A program made the translations under genes and the position numbers. From Kocuria sp. (GTDB taxonomy: Bacteria; Actinomycetota; Actinomycetes; Actinomycetales; Micrococcaceae), in the NCBI RefSeq assembly GCF_030538595.1, contig NZ_JAUNTS010000012.1, positions 49,107-113,106 on the forward strand: a stretch of DNA of 64,000 nucleotides, given 5' to 3'. The notes under the pieces are model-generated. The model did no database searches. It saw only the letters and a list, made by a program, of their open reading frames with translations, and had not been told where the DNA came from. Within the stretch, counting starts at the first letter, position 1, and each line of letters starts with the position of its first letter. Shown here in pieces: positions 1 to 7,569 of this stretch.

Positions 1-1
1 G

Positions 2-949
2 CTGTGGTGGGTGCGGCGCTCGCTGCGGCCTCTGGCCCGGGTGTCTTCCTCGGCAGCCCAGGTGGCAGCTCTCCCGCTGGAATCCGGGGCGGTGCCGGTG
101 CGGGACCACATGCTGCGCGGCGATCTGGCTCAGCCGGGCACGGAGGTGGGGGACGTGGGGTATGCCCTGAACCTGCTGCTGCTCAACGTGGACAACGCTC
201 TCCAACAACGCAACGCCTCAGAAGCCCAGCTCAGGCAGTTTGTGGCCGACGCTTCCCACGAGCTGCGCACCCCCCTGGCCTCCGTGCGCGGTTACGCGGA
301 CATGCTGCGATTGAGTGAGCAGCTCACACCGGAAGGGCGCAGCGCTCTGGACCGTTTGCTGGCCCAAGCGCAGCGGATGGGCGGGCTGGTGGAGGACTTG
401 CTGCTGTTGGCTCGTTTGGATGCCGGACGCGCACCGGAATCCAAGCCCGTGGACTTTGACGAAATTGTGGCCGAAGCCGTGATGGATGCCACCGCGGCCG
501 GCCCGTACCACCGCTGGGCATTGGACGTACCGGAGGAATCGGTGGTGGTCATGGGGGACAAGTTGCAGCTGGCGCAGGTGGTGGGCAACTTGCTTTCCAA
601 CGCCCGCAAGCACACCCCCGAAGGCACGGAGGTGCGCATCACCTTGCGTACTCAGGCCAATCAGGCTGTTCTGCACATTGACGACGACGGCCCCGGGATC
701 CCCGCGAATCTCCACGATCACCTGTTTGATCGTTTTGCTCGCGGGGACTCCGCCCGGACGTCCCATCACGACGCAGCCTCCGGAAGCCAGCAGGCTGCGG
801 AAGGGTCCACGGGTCTGGGCCTTGCCATTGTGCAGACGGTGGTGGAGGCCCACGGTGGGCGAGCCGGCGTTGAGTCCCCGTGGCCGGGTGCTGATGGCGG
901 CACCAGATTCACCATTCGGTTGCCTCTGGCCTCCGGCTCCCGGCGGTGA
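2..949 (+). CDS. Sensor histidine kinase, C-terminal part (5' end outside window)
   Basis: The reading frame is open from the first bases, so the N-terminus (sensor and first membrane segment) lies upstream of the window. The visible 315 residues begin at what looks like the end of a membrane helix (LWW then RRS), followed by a linker in the position of a HAMP domain. The HisKA dimerisation motif is DASHELRTPLAS with the phospho-acceptor His at residue 86 of the fragment. The ATPase domain follows: N-box NLLSNARKHTP, G1 box DDDGPGIP, G2 box STGLGLAIV and a C-terminal GGTRFTIRLP. This is an inner-membrane kinase that should phosphorylate an OmpR-type regulator, which normally lies just upstream and is not visible. 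The gene converges on a stress-protein gene 12 bp away. The ligand is unknown. Confidence 0.95.
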   Translation: MWWVRRSLRPLARVSSSAAQVAALPLESGAVPVRDHMLRGDLAQPGTEVGDVGYALNLLLLNVDNALQQRNASEAQLRQFVADASHELRTPLASVRGYADMLRLSEQLTPEGRSALDRLLAQAQRMGGLVEDLLLLARLDAGRAPESKPVDFDEIVAEAVMDATAAGPYHRWALDVPEESVVVMGDKLQLAQVVGNLLSNARKHTPEGTEVRITLRTQANQAVLHIDDDGPGIPANLHDHLFDRFARGDSARTSHHDAASGSQQAAEGSTGLGLAIVQTVVEAHGGRAGVESPWPGADGGTRFTIRLPLASGSRR

Positions 950-961
950 GAAGCCCGTGCC

Positions 962-1321
962 TCAGTGGTCGGTGGCCTTGACCGCCAGGACTGGGGCGTT
1001 TGCCTCCAGGAGCAGTTGCTGTGCCGAACTGCCCAGGAACAGCTTGCCCACGGGGCTGCGGTGTTTGATGCCAACCACGATCAGGGATGCGCCCACCTCC
1101 TCCGCCACGTCCAGGAGGTCCCCGGTGGCGTCACGGCCGCGTGGTTGGGGAAAACGGAAGGTGACGGACACGCCGTCGAGCTGATCGGTGTCCGGATCAA
1201 GCTGCTCATTGTCCAGCTGGAAAATCACCGCATCCTCTCCGCGGCGCTTGGCCTCTACCAGCCCCGCAGCCAAAGCGGCTTCACTTTCCGGGCTCTTGCT
1301 ACGGGCAATGACGACTGTCAT
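962..1321 (-). CDS. Universal stress protein, UspA family (single domain)
   Basis: A 119-residue protein with the Usp alpha/beta fold: it starts MTVVIARSKSPESEAAL and ends with the conserved block SLIVVGIKHRSPVGKLFLGS, then an APVLAVK strand. The glycine-rich nucleotide loop (G-2x-G-9x-G) is only partly kept, as GIKHRSPVGKLFLGS, so ATP binding is uncertain. The start was chosen at the ATG preceded by GGAGG four bases upstream; the longer open frame (to 1390) has no ribosome site and a non-Usp N-terminus. It is divergent from tctB with an 84-bp shared upstream region. Family knowledge: stress-induced, cytoplasmic, biochemical role often undefined. A two-domain paralogue lies at 16467-17348. 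Confidence 0.88.
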   Translation of the reverse strand: MTVVIARSKSPESEAALAAGLVEAKRRGEDAVIFQLDNEQLDPDTDQLDGVSVTFRFPQPRGRDATGDLLDVAEEVGASLIVVGIKHRSPVGKLFLGSSAQQLLLEANAPVLAVKATDH

Positions 1322-1348
1322 GCGTCCTCCAGGGTTAGACGTGGCATA

Positions 1349-1364
1349 AGATCCTGTGTGATCT
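1349..1364. promoter_or_regulatory. Candidate operator in the usp-tctB divergent region
   Basis: Inverted repeat AGATC-N6-GATCT in the 84-bp gap between the divergent usp and tctB starts. A -10-like CATAAT lies just to its right (1369-1374), in position to serve tctB. No regulator gene is adjacent, so this is only a structural suggestion. Confidence 0.3.
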
Positions 1365-1405
1365 GCACCATAATGGCATGACCGCACCACACTCAGAGGA
1401 CCATT

Positions 1406-1999
1406 GTGAACCCTTCGTCAACGGAGACGGCCTCGGGGCCGCCCGACTTTGACTCTCCCAACTCTTCAGCTGATTCCACCGGCGGGGGGCTCAATGGGAG
1501 CCAGCCCGGCAACGCAGGAGGCTTCCTCACCGGGCGTTCCGGCCTGATCGTGCCGCTTGTGTTGGCAGGGCTCAGCACGTACCTGGTGTTCGGCATGGTC
1601 ACCATGAACGTGCCGGAGAACACCGACTTCCCGGGCCCGCGGTTCTACCCGCTGCTGCTTGCCATCGCGGGCTACGTCCTGGCCGTTCTGCTGGTCCTGG
1701 ACGTGTTGCGCAAACCTGAGCACCGCGAACCCGAAGACAGCGCCGCCTACCGATTCCATTCGGACTGGAAGGCTGTGGCGTGGCTGGTGGGTGGTTTCCT
1801 GGTGTTTGCCCTGGGTATTGAGTTCCTGGGCTGGATCATTGCCGGCGCATTGCTGTTCTGGTGCGTGGCACGCGGGGTGGGCAGCAAGCGCCCCGTCTTT
1901 GACATTTCCTTGGCCCTGGTGTTTTCCAGTTTGATCTACCTGGGCTTCTCCGTGGGCCTGGGATTGAGCCTGCCCTCCGGTTTGCTGGGAGGCATCTGA
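1406..1999 (+). CDS. tctB: Tripartite tricarboxylate transporter, small membrane subunit TctB
   Basis: A 197-residue membrane protein. After a polar N-terminal tail of about 45 residues there are four hydrophobic segments (roughly residues 47-65, 75-95, 125-145 and 165-190), the usual TctB topology. The segment NTDFPGPRFYPLLLAI resembles the FPxxxFP-type signature of TctB proteins. The start is GTG with AGAGGA five bases upstream. It ends 1 bp before the tctA ATG, so the two subunits are co-translated. With TctA and a periplasmic-type binding protein (TctC) it should import di- or tricarboxylates or similar acids driven by an ion gradient. No tctC is seen between the window start and here. 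Confidence 0.9.
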   Translation: MNPSSTETASGPPDFDSPNSSADSTGGGLNGSQPGNAGGFLTGRSGLIVPLVLAGLSTYLVFGMVTMNVPENTDFPGPRFYPLLLAIAGYVLAVLLVLDVLRKPEHREPEDSAAYRFHSDWKAVAWLVGGFLVFALGIEFLGWIIAGALLFWCVARGVGSKRPVFDISLALVFSSLIYLGFSVGLGLSLPSGLLGGI

Positions 2000-2000
2000 G

Positions 2001-3506
2001 ATGGAATCGCTGAATCTACTGGCTGAGGGTTTTCAGGGCGCTCTGACGCCCATGAACCTGCTGTGGGTGCTGGTCGGCTGTCTGTTGGGAACCGCCGTGG
2101 GTGTTTTGCCCGGGCTGGGTTCCTCCATGGCGGTGGCTCTGCTGTTGCCCATGACTTTTGCGCTGGACCCCACCGCCGCTTTCATCATGTTTGCCGGGGT
2201 TTACTTTGGCGGCCTGTTCGGTGACTCCACCATGGGCATCCTGATGAACACGCCGGGACAAGGTTCCGCCATCGCCTCCACGTTCGAGGGGCACAAGATG
2301 GCGCTTGCCGGGCGCGCCCCGCAGGCTTTGGCGACTGCGGCCATCGGCGCGTTCATCGGCGGTATGATCGCCTCCGTCCTGGTGGTCTTCCTGGCCCCCA
2401 AACTGGCTGAACTCTCTGCCCTGTTCGGCCCGCAAGAGTTCTTTGCGCTGGCCCTGTTCGCCTTTGTGGCAACTTCCTCCGTGGTCGCTGATTCGGCGAT
2501 CAAGGGTTTGGCTTCCCTGGTGATCGGCCTGGCCATTGCCACCGTGGGTATTGACGCCATGTCCGGTGTGGAGCGATTCACTCTGGGCGCCCCGCAGATG
2601 TTTGACGGTATTTCCTTGATCACCGTGACCGTGGCAATTCTGGCCTTGGGTGAGGTGCTGCACGTTGCGGCACGGATCAAGCGCGAGCGCGATCCCAAGC
2701 AGATCAACATCAAGGGACGGCCCTTCCTGAAGGCGCACGAGTTCAAGGAAGCCGCACCGGCTTGGGCGCGTGGCACCGCCATCGGGCTTCCGTTCGGTGT
2801 GATTCCCGTGGGCGGCTCGGAAGTCCCCACCTTCATGGCTTACGACGTCGAACGTCGCCTGGACCGTCGCCGCAAAGATCCGCAGTTCGGCAAGGGTGCC
2901 ATCCGTGGTCTGGCTGCACCGGAGGCTGCGGGTAACGCCACCACCGGTACGGCAATGGGCGCCCTGCTGGCTTTGGGCCTCCCGGTGTCCTCCACGGCGG
3001 CCATCATGTTGGCGGCCTTCCAGCAGTACGGTTTGCAGCCGGGTCCGTTGCTCTTTGATCGCTCACCGGAGCTGGTGTGGGCACTGTTGGCCAGCTTCTT
3101 TGTGGCCATGGTGGTCCTGCTGATCTTGAACCTGCCGTTTGCCCCGCTGTGGGCCAAGCTCCTGCTGATCCCCAAGCCGTACCTGTATGCCGGAATCACG
3201 GTGTTCTGTGGCCTGGGCGTGTACGCCACGTCAGGCCGGATTTTCGATCTGCTGTTGCTGCTGGGGTTGGCATTGCTGGGCTTTGTCATGCGCCGCTACG
3301 GGGTTCCCCTGGCGCCCCTGATGATCGGCATGGTCCTGGGCCCCTTGGCAGAATCCAGCCTGCGGGATGCGCTGCTGAGCTCCGGCGGTGACTGGTCCAT
3401 CCTGGTGACCGGTCCCATCCCGTTGGTGCTCTACGCGGTGCTGCTGTTGATCTTGGCCATCACCGTGCGCTCCAAGGTGGTCAATCGCACCCGCCGGGAC
3501 GTCTGA
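2001..3506 (+). CDS. tctA: Tripartite tricarboxylate transporter, large membrane subunit TctA
   Basis: A 501-residue integral membrane protein, the normal TctA length, with about 11-12 hydrophobic helices. Family hallmarks are visible: an early glycine-rich loop GTAVGVLPGLGSS (about residues 30-42), the segment IMFAGVYFGGLFGDSTM with ILMNTPGQG following, and the repeat-related second half PEAAGNATTGTAMGALLALG near residues 305-325. These two proline/glycine-rich loops form the substrate path in the family. It lies directly behind tctB with a 1-bp gap. The substrate cannot be inferred; the CitE-like enzyme at 5.3-6.2 kb makes a carboxylic acid plausible but is only circumstantial. It is followed by a long inverted repeat shared with the convergent regulator gene. 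Confidence 0.95.
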   Translation: MESLNLLAEGFQGALTPMNLLWVLVGCLLGTAVGVLPGLGSSMAVALLLPMTFALDPTAAFIMFAGVYFGGLFGDSTMGILMNTPGQGSAIASTFEGHKMALAGRAPQALATAAIGAFIGGMIASVLVVFLAPKLAELSALFGPQEFFALALFAFVATSSVVADSAIKGLASLVIGLAIATVGIDAMSGVERFTLGAPQMFDGISLITVTVAILALGEVLHVAARIKRERDPKQINIKGRPFLKAHEFKEAAPAWARGTAIGLPFGVIPVGGSEVPTFMAYDVERRLDRRRKDPQFGKGAIRGLAAPEAAGNATTGTAMGALLALGLPVSSTAAIMLAAFQQYGLQPGPLLFDRSPELVWALLASFFVAMVVLLILNLPFAPLWAKLLLIPKPYLYAGITVFCGLGVYATSGRIFDLLLLLGLALLGFVMRRYGVPLAPLMIGMVLGPLAESSLRDALLSSGGDWSILVTGPIPLVLYAVLLLILAITVRSKVVNRTRRDV

Positions 3507-3519
3507 GTCCACCACCCTC

Positions 3520-3584
3520 ACCGAGTCCGTGACCGGGCCGGTCTGGCCGCATGTGTGCCGGGCGGGTCAGGCCGCGGACTCGGT
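3520..3584. terminator. Bidirectional terminator-like hairpin between tctA and the regulator
   Basis: Ten-base arms ACCGAGTCCG (3520-3529) and CGGACTCGGT (3575-3584) form a perfect stem around a GC-rich internal region. It sits between convergent genes, with the right arm overlapping the last codons of the regulator. There is no T-run, as is common for actinobacterial terminators. Confidence 0.55.
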
Positions 3585-4289
3585 CCGTTCCACCAGTTCC
3601 ATGCGATACCCCACTCCGCGCACGGTTTTGAGACAGTCCCGCACATTGCGTTCGGCCAGCTTGGTGCGCAGCCCGGAAACTGCCTGCTCCACCACGTTGG
3701 ACCCCAATACCTCTGCCGGATCCCAAGCGGATTCCCGCAGCTGGTCCCTGGTCAAGGTGCGCCCGGCGTTGCGCATCAAAACGCTGAGCAGCCGGAATTG
3801 CACCGGGGTCAAATCAAGATCCTGACCGTTGGCCAGTGCTCGGTGACCCAGCAAGTCCACTGTCACCTCTCCGTTGGAGAACTCATCCGGCTCCCAGGTG
3901 GCTGGGCGCCGTGCCAGGGCGCGCAACCGTGCTCGCAGCTCCACCACGCTTGCAGGCGCACTGAGGACGTCGTCGGCCCCGGATTCCAAGGTTTTGGCTG
4001 CGGACGGGGGATCACTGCGTTGCGCCAGAACCAAAACGGGGGTGTGGACGCCTTGGGTCCGCAAGGCCTGGGTCACCACGGTGTCGTAGGTGCCTGCCGT
4101 GTCCACGGTGAGCACCACGGCATCGGGCTGGTGGTCAATACAGGCCCATGCCAATGACGACGGCCGGCCAATCACCTGCACCGTGTCCGCGGTGTCAGCC
4201 CAGTCCGGCTGAGTGCTGGCGGCGTCCGGTTGGATGTGGCTGGCGTCAGTCTGGAGTGTGGATCCCAGATCCACGGTGAAAATTCGCAT
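3567..4289 (-). CDS. OmpR/PhoB-type winged-helix regulator with a degenerate receiver domain
   Basis: A 240-residue protein. The C-terminal half (about residues 140-235) is a clear OmpR winged helix: LDLTPVQFRLLSVLMRNAG, TRDQLRESAW, VVEQAVSGLRTKL and TVRGVGYRME. The N-terminal half keeps receiver spacing but not its chemistry: the acidic pair is reduced to FTVDLGS, the phospho-acceptor position reads PDAVVLTVD with Thr where Asp is expected, and the conserved Lys near GADDVLSAP is Ala. It is therefore probably not activated by phosphorylation and may work by ligand binding, dimerisation or level. No kinase is adjacent (the partial kinase at the window start is 3 kb away). A perfect palindrome touches the start codon, suggesting autoregulation. 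The promoter-proximal ATG has almost no room for a ribosome site, so the mRNA may be leaderless. Confidence 0.87.
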   Translation of the reverse strand: MRIFTVDLGSTLQTDASHIQPDAASTQPDWADTADTVQVIGRPSSLAWACIDHQPDAVVLTVDTAGTYDTVVTQALRTQGVHTPVLVLAQRSDPPSAAKTLESGADDVLSAPASVVELRARLRALARRPATWEPDEFSNGEVTVDLLGHRALANGQDLDLTPVQFRLLSVLMRNAGRTLTRDQLRESAWDPAEVLGSNVVEQAVSGLRTKLAERNVRDCLKTVRGVGYRMELVERTESAA

Positions 4290-4290
4290 G

Positions 4291-4316
4291 ACAGAAAATA
4301 TTGGTCAATTTTCTGT
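4291..4316. promoter_or_regulatory. AT-rich palindromic operator abutting the regulator start
   Basis: Perfect inverted repeat ACAGAAAAT-N8-ATTTTCTGT one base upstream of the regulator ATG (4289, minus strand), conspicuously AT-rich for this genome. It overlaps a possible -10 (TATTTT on the minus strand), so binding should block transcription. A similar single half-site, ACAGAAAT, occurs at 4458-4465 in the leader of the divergent Rpf-like gene. Confidence 0.6.
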
Positions 4317-4566
4317 GCTGAGCCTGTGGCGCGCACCTGCCCGTGCTGAGTCCTCACTTCCGCACACGCTGGCGGTGGAGCGGGTGGTGCGGCCCGTTCG
4401 CAGCGACGACGACGCCCTCCCACCATCCCTCACATGAGCCCTGTCTGTGTCCGTCCAACAGAAATCCCTCAGAGTCCGGACACCCAAACCCTGAACGCTG
4501 TTCGACGTAACCCGGCACGCAGGACGGCCGGGATCCAACACAGCAGTGAACTGAAATGGAGACAAC

Positions 4567-5226
4567 ATGACCAGCACGTTGACCACCACTCGTCGTCGTT
4601 CCTTGATGCGCCGCGGTGCTTTGGGGCTCGGTGGCGCAGCCCTGGTGATCGGTGCGGGCTTTGCCGCCGCACCTGCCCAGGCTGCCGACACCGGAATCCC
4701 CGCCCTGGAGCAGATCAAGACTTGTGAATCCGGCGGCGACTACACCGCAGTGAACGCATCCTCGGGTGCTTCCGGGGCCTACCAGTTCCTGGATTCCACG
4801 TGGCAGTCCCTGTCCGCTTCTGCCGGATACGCCACCGCCTCCAGCGCGCCGGAATCCGTGCAGGACGCCGCAGCCATTGAGCTCTACAACGCTCAGGGCA
4901 CCACCCCGTGGGCGGCTTCTGAGTCTTGCTGGTCCGGTGCCGTGACCTCCTCCACCGGTGCTGCAGACTCCAGTGACTCGGCTGCTGCCACCACTGAAGA
5001 CACTGCCGCTTCAGAGGTTGCCACGGACGAGTCCGTGCTCAGCGTGCAGGATGTTGCGGGTGCCCAGGAGGTATCGGCACCCCAGGGTGAGCCCAACTTC
5101 GGTGCCCCGGCTGATGGCCAGCGGCCCGCCGGTGACCAAGCCATGGGTGCCGCCAACGGATTCGGCGCAGAGGGAGCTCCCCAGAACATGGAGCAGGCCG
5201 GACAGCCCGCCGGAGCTGCTTGCTGA
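4567..5226 (+). CDS. Secreted Rpf-like / transglycosylase-family protein
   Basis: A 219-residue exported protein. Residues 1-39 form a signal peptide with a twin-arginine-like basic start (RRRSLMRRGALGLGG), a hydrophobic core and an APAQAA cleavage region. Residues about 45-120 form a compact lysozyme-like domain with the Rpf pattern: ALEQIKTCESGGDY with the catalytic Glu in CESGG, ASGAYQFLDSTWQSL, and ASESCW with the second Cys. The remainder is a low-complexity Ala/Ser/Thr/Glu then Gly/Pro/Gln tail with no LysM domain. The family cleaves or remodels peptidoglycan and can stimulate regrowth from dormancy. The start has a modest purine stretch (TGGAGACAAC) immediately upstream. I looked in the 277-bp leader for the c-di-AMP riboswitch found upstream of many actinobacterial rpf genes and did not recognise one. 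Confidence 0.85.
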   Translation: MTSTLTTTRRRSLMRRGALGLGGAALVIGAGFAAAPAQAADTGIPALEQIKTCESGGDYTAVNASSGASGAYQFLDSTWQSLSASAGYATASSAPESVQDAAAIELYNAQGTTPWAASESCWSGAVTSSTGAADSSDSAAATTEDTAASEVATDESVLSVQDVAGAQEVSAPQGEPNFGAPADGQRPAGDQAMGAANGFGAEGAPQNMEQAGQPAGAAC

Positions 5227-5245
5227 TCTTCGCGGTTTGAACATG

Positions 5246-5304
5246 CCGTGTGCGCCGTGGGTCGGCCCCTCAGAGGTTCGGGGGCCAACCCACGGCGCAC
5301 ACGG
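5246..5304. terminator. Strong bidirectional terminator
   Basis: Long inverted repeat with arms CCGTGTGCGCCGTGGGT and ACCCACGGCGCACACGG plus an inner GGCCCC/GGGGCC pair, lying between the convergent Rpf-like and CitE-like genes. Confidence 0.85.
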
Positions 5305-5330
5305 TCATGCCATACGTTCCGCGGTGCGGC

Positions 5331-6164
5331 TCAAGAGTGGTCCAGGATGGCTTGTGCCCGTGCGATCACCGGAGCTTCCACCATGGAACCGTTGATGGAA
5401 CTTGCGCCATCTTCTGCGTGAATGACTGACCGTGCCCACTCGATTTCGTCGGTGGAGGGGGCAAATGCCTCTGCCACGGCTTGGACTTGGGCGGGATGAA
5501 TGCAGGCCTTCCCCGTGAAGCCGTCCTCCTTGGCGAGTCGGGCGGAGACCTGGACCGGGCGCAGATCCCGGAACTGCGGGGTGGGGGAATCCAGTGGTCC
5601 AGCAAGCCCGAGTGCACGGGAGACCGTGACCAGCCGGGCCCGCGCAGCGTCCATGGTGCGTGAATCCAAAGTGCAGCCAAGGTCTTGGGCAAGATCCAGG
5701 GTGCCGGTTGCCAGCCGGAGCATTCCATCCTGTTGGGCCAGAAGCTCCAGATTCAGGAGCCCGGCCGCAGATTCAATGGTTCCCACCAGACTCACCGTGG
5801 GCAAGGCTTCCCGGACCGCGCGGATGTGCTGGACCTCTTCCACCTTGGGCACCACCACGGCATCCAGCAGACTCAGGTCAGTCAACGCGGACAGGGCTGC
5901 CAAGTCCTCCTTCCCGGCTGCGGTACGGGGGGAGTTGATGCGCACGCCAACGGGGGTGCTCAGTGAACCCTGCGCGCTGGTACCCGCCAACAATGCAGTG
6001 AGATTTTCCCGCGCCGTGGACTTGTCCTGCCCGGCAACGGCATCCTCCAGATCCACAATCACAACGTCGGCCCCGGACTCCTGGGCTTTGAGCACCCTGT
6101 CTGGTCGGCTGGCGGGGGCGAACAGAGCGGTTCGGGCTGTGCTCAGCAGCGCGGTGTTCAACAT
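5331..6164 (-). CDS. CitE-like lyase (HpcH/HpaI aldolase / citrate lyase beta superfamily)
   Basis: A 277-residue TIM-barrel protein of the CitE family. Visible landmarks are the N-terminal ALFAPASRPDRV substrate loop, VVIVDLEDAV (first strand with the ED pair), VGVRINSP, VVPKVEEV, the metal-binding Glu motif LVGTIESAAGLLNL, and KACIHPAQVQAV near the C-terminus. Stand-alone actinobacterial members act on CoA thioesters such as malyl-, citramalyl- or hydroxymethylglutaryl-type substrates; the exact one cannot be read here. No citrate-lyase alpha or gamma subunits are nearby, so it is not part of a citrate lyase complex. The start ATG has no strong ribosome site. A palindromic repeat lies about 60 bp upstream in the same orientation (see repeat copy 1). 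Confidence 0.88.
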   Translation of the reverse strand: MLNTALLSTARTALFAPASRPDRVLKAQESGADVVIVDLEDAVAGQDKSTARENLTALLAGTSAQGSLSTPVGVRINSPRTAAGKEDLAALSALTDLSLLDAVVVPKVEEVQHIRAVREALPTVSLVGTIESAAGLLNLELLAQQDGMLRLATGTLDLAQDLGCTLDSRTMDAARARLVTVSRALGLAGPLDSPTPQFRDLRPVQVSARLAKEDGFTGKACIHPAQVQAVAEAFAPSTDEIEWARSVIHAEDGASSINGSMVEAPVIARAQAILDHS

Positions 6165-6567
6165 GGGCTAAGCCTAGAAGGACCGGGGTTCTCGGTGGAA
6201 GTGCGACGTGTGGTTGAGGGGGGCTGGTTCTGGGGCGTGGATGACGGACTCCGGCGCGGCTGGCCTGAGTTGGTACGCAAATCGCCACTGATCGAGGCGA
6301 TTCGGGGACTTTTGCGTACCAAATGAGGGCGAATGCGGACCGCAGGTGGGAGCACGACGACGGGGCGAATGCGGACTCAAAATTCTGGACCGCGCAGAAT
6401 TGAGTAAATGCTCAGTGACCTGCGTATTTGCTACTGCATGACACATTATGACGTTCGCTGTATTTGCAATCGTTAACGCCAGGTGTTTCACTTGTGATGT
6501 GCCGGTGATCCAAGGCACACACTGACCAACTGAAAACCCAGTGTCCTTTCTCCTCAAGGAGGTCGTC
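6165..6567. other. 403-bp intergenic region between citE-like and lipoprotein genes
   Basis: No gene is supported. It holds repeat copy 1 (6228-6348), a 14-bp direct repeat GGGCGAATGCGGAC (6327-6340 and 6363-6376), a hairpin AATTCTG-N7-CAGAATT (6381-6401, extended by ACTCA/TGAGT flanks with a two-base bulge), and two copies of GTATTTGC (around 6423 and 6459). The right part presumably contains the promoter of the lipoprotein gene. Confidence 0.7.
6228..6348 (-). repeat. Dispersed palindromic repeat, copy 1
   Basis: About 120 bp that match, on the opposite strand, the segment 22283-22407. The core is a perfect 12-bp inverted repeat TTGGTACGCAAA (6270-6281) / TTTGCGTACCAA (6311-6322) enclosing a second stem ATCGCC/GGCGAT. 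Flanking conserved blocks include CCACCTGCGGTCCGCATTCG and a CATCCACG block read on the minus strand. In its orientation it ends about 60 bp before the citE-like start codon. Confidence 0.85.
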
Positions 6568-7470
6568 ATGACCAAGAACTACTCTCTGCGTACCCCGTTG
6601 ACCGTGGGCGTTTTGGCTCTGACCGCGTCATTCGGTCTGGCTGGCTGTGTGCCCACCGGCAACGGTGGAAGCGACCCGCAAACCACAGAAACCACTCAGA
6701 CCCAGACTGCGGAGCCGACCACTCAGGAGCCCACAGCCACCGCGGAGTCCACGACCACCACGGAGCCTGCCACCAGCTCTCCGTCTGCTGACAAGACTGC
6801 AACTGGCTCCCCCAGCCCCACCAGTGGTGGTGGCGGGGTGGCCACCTCCGGTGATGTTGACACCACCGAGTTGGCGGGCGACCCCATCTCAACCGTGACC
6901 GGCAAGGGTGGTGACACGGTTGATGTTCCCGAGCACGACGGTCCGATCGTCGTGGTCTTTGAGAACACCTCAGCCGGCCAGTACACCTACATTTACGCCA
7001 CGGCAGATCACGGTGGAGTGCTCAGCGGTGTGGACACGGGTGAGACTTCAGTGAACTTTGTGGACCCGTACTCGTCCTACCGGCAGACCAACACCAAGTC
7101 CTACACGGTCGAAGGCGACTCCGATGAGACCTTCACCATGAGCTTCTACGAGGTGGATGCGCTGCCCACCGCAGGCCCGGATGAGTCCATCACGGGTGAG
7201 GGATTCGGCGTCTTCAAGTGGGAAGGCGATGAGGACGTGACCGTCAAGGCCAGCCATGAGGGCAGCGGTAACTTCATTGTCCGCGGTGAGGACACCCAGC
7301 CGGGCGGCCAGGGCACCCAGTACACCTTCAATGAAATCGGCTCCGGGTACGGCTACCTGGACATCGGAGCCGGTGAGTACTACGTGGTGGTGGAAGCTGA
7401 CGGTGCCTGGAGCTTTGAGCCATCCAGCCCGGAGGAAGCCGACGCTGACAGCGGCTCCTCTGCTTCCTGA
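6568..7470 (+). CDS. Secreted lipoprotein, family unknown, paralogous to the protein at 9794-11212
   Basis: A 300-residue protein starting at the ATG behind AAGGAGG (six-base spacing). A short signal peptide ends in the lipobox GLAGC with Cys27, so it should be anchored to the outer face of the membrane. Residues 30-100 are a Thr/Glu/Ser/Pro-rich linker that probably spans the wall. The remaining 190 residues are acidic and rich in Gly, Tyr and Asp, and look like two beta-rich repeats, the second carrying GSGNFIV, GEYYVVVEADGAWSFEP. The same closing pattern (GTSNFIV then WLVSVDADGKWGFE) ends the anchored protein 2.3 kb downstream. I recognise no named domain. It converges on a TetR regulator, with a shared terminator between. 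Confidence 0.85.
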   Translation: MTKNYSLRTPLTVGVLALTASFGLAGCVPTGNGGSDPQTTETTQTQTAEPTTQEPTATAESTTTTEPATSSPSADKTATGSPSPTSGGGGVATSGDVDTTELAGDPISTVTGKGGDTVDVPEHDGPIVVVFENTSAGQYTYIYATADHGGVLSGVDTGETSVNFVDPYSSYRQTNTKSYTVEGDSDETFTMSFYEVDALPTAGPDESITGEGFGVFKWEGDEDVTVKASHEGSGNFIVRGEDTQPGGQGTQYTFNEIGSGYGYLDIGAGEYYVVVEADGAWSFEPSSPEEADADSGSSAS

Positions 7471-7486
7471 TTCTCGACTCCTCGTC

Positions 7487-7536
7487 CGATGCCCCGTCGG
7501 AGTGTTCCAGCCAGGAGCACGCCCGGCGGGGCATCG
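7487..7536. terminator. Bidirectional terminator-like hairpin
   Basis: Arms CGATGCCCCGTCGG (7487-7500) and CCGGCGGGGCATCG (7523-7536) pair with one G-U, between the convergent lipoprotein and TetR genes. Confidence 0.8.
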
Positions 7537-7569
7537 TGCTGCCCGCAGGTGGTCGGGGTGATTGCCGGG

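Noticed and set aside
2..4289. The partial kinase and the atypical regulator as a two-component pair
   Set aside because: They are separated by three genes and on opposite strands, and the regulator lacks the phosphoacceptor Asp.
4290..4566. c-di-AMP (ydaO-type) riboswitch upstream of the Rpf-like gene
   Set aside because: Expected in many actinobacterial rpf leaders, but the conserved GAATC / GGGGGA-type blocks are not found.
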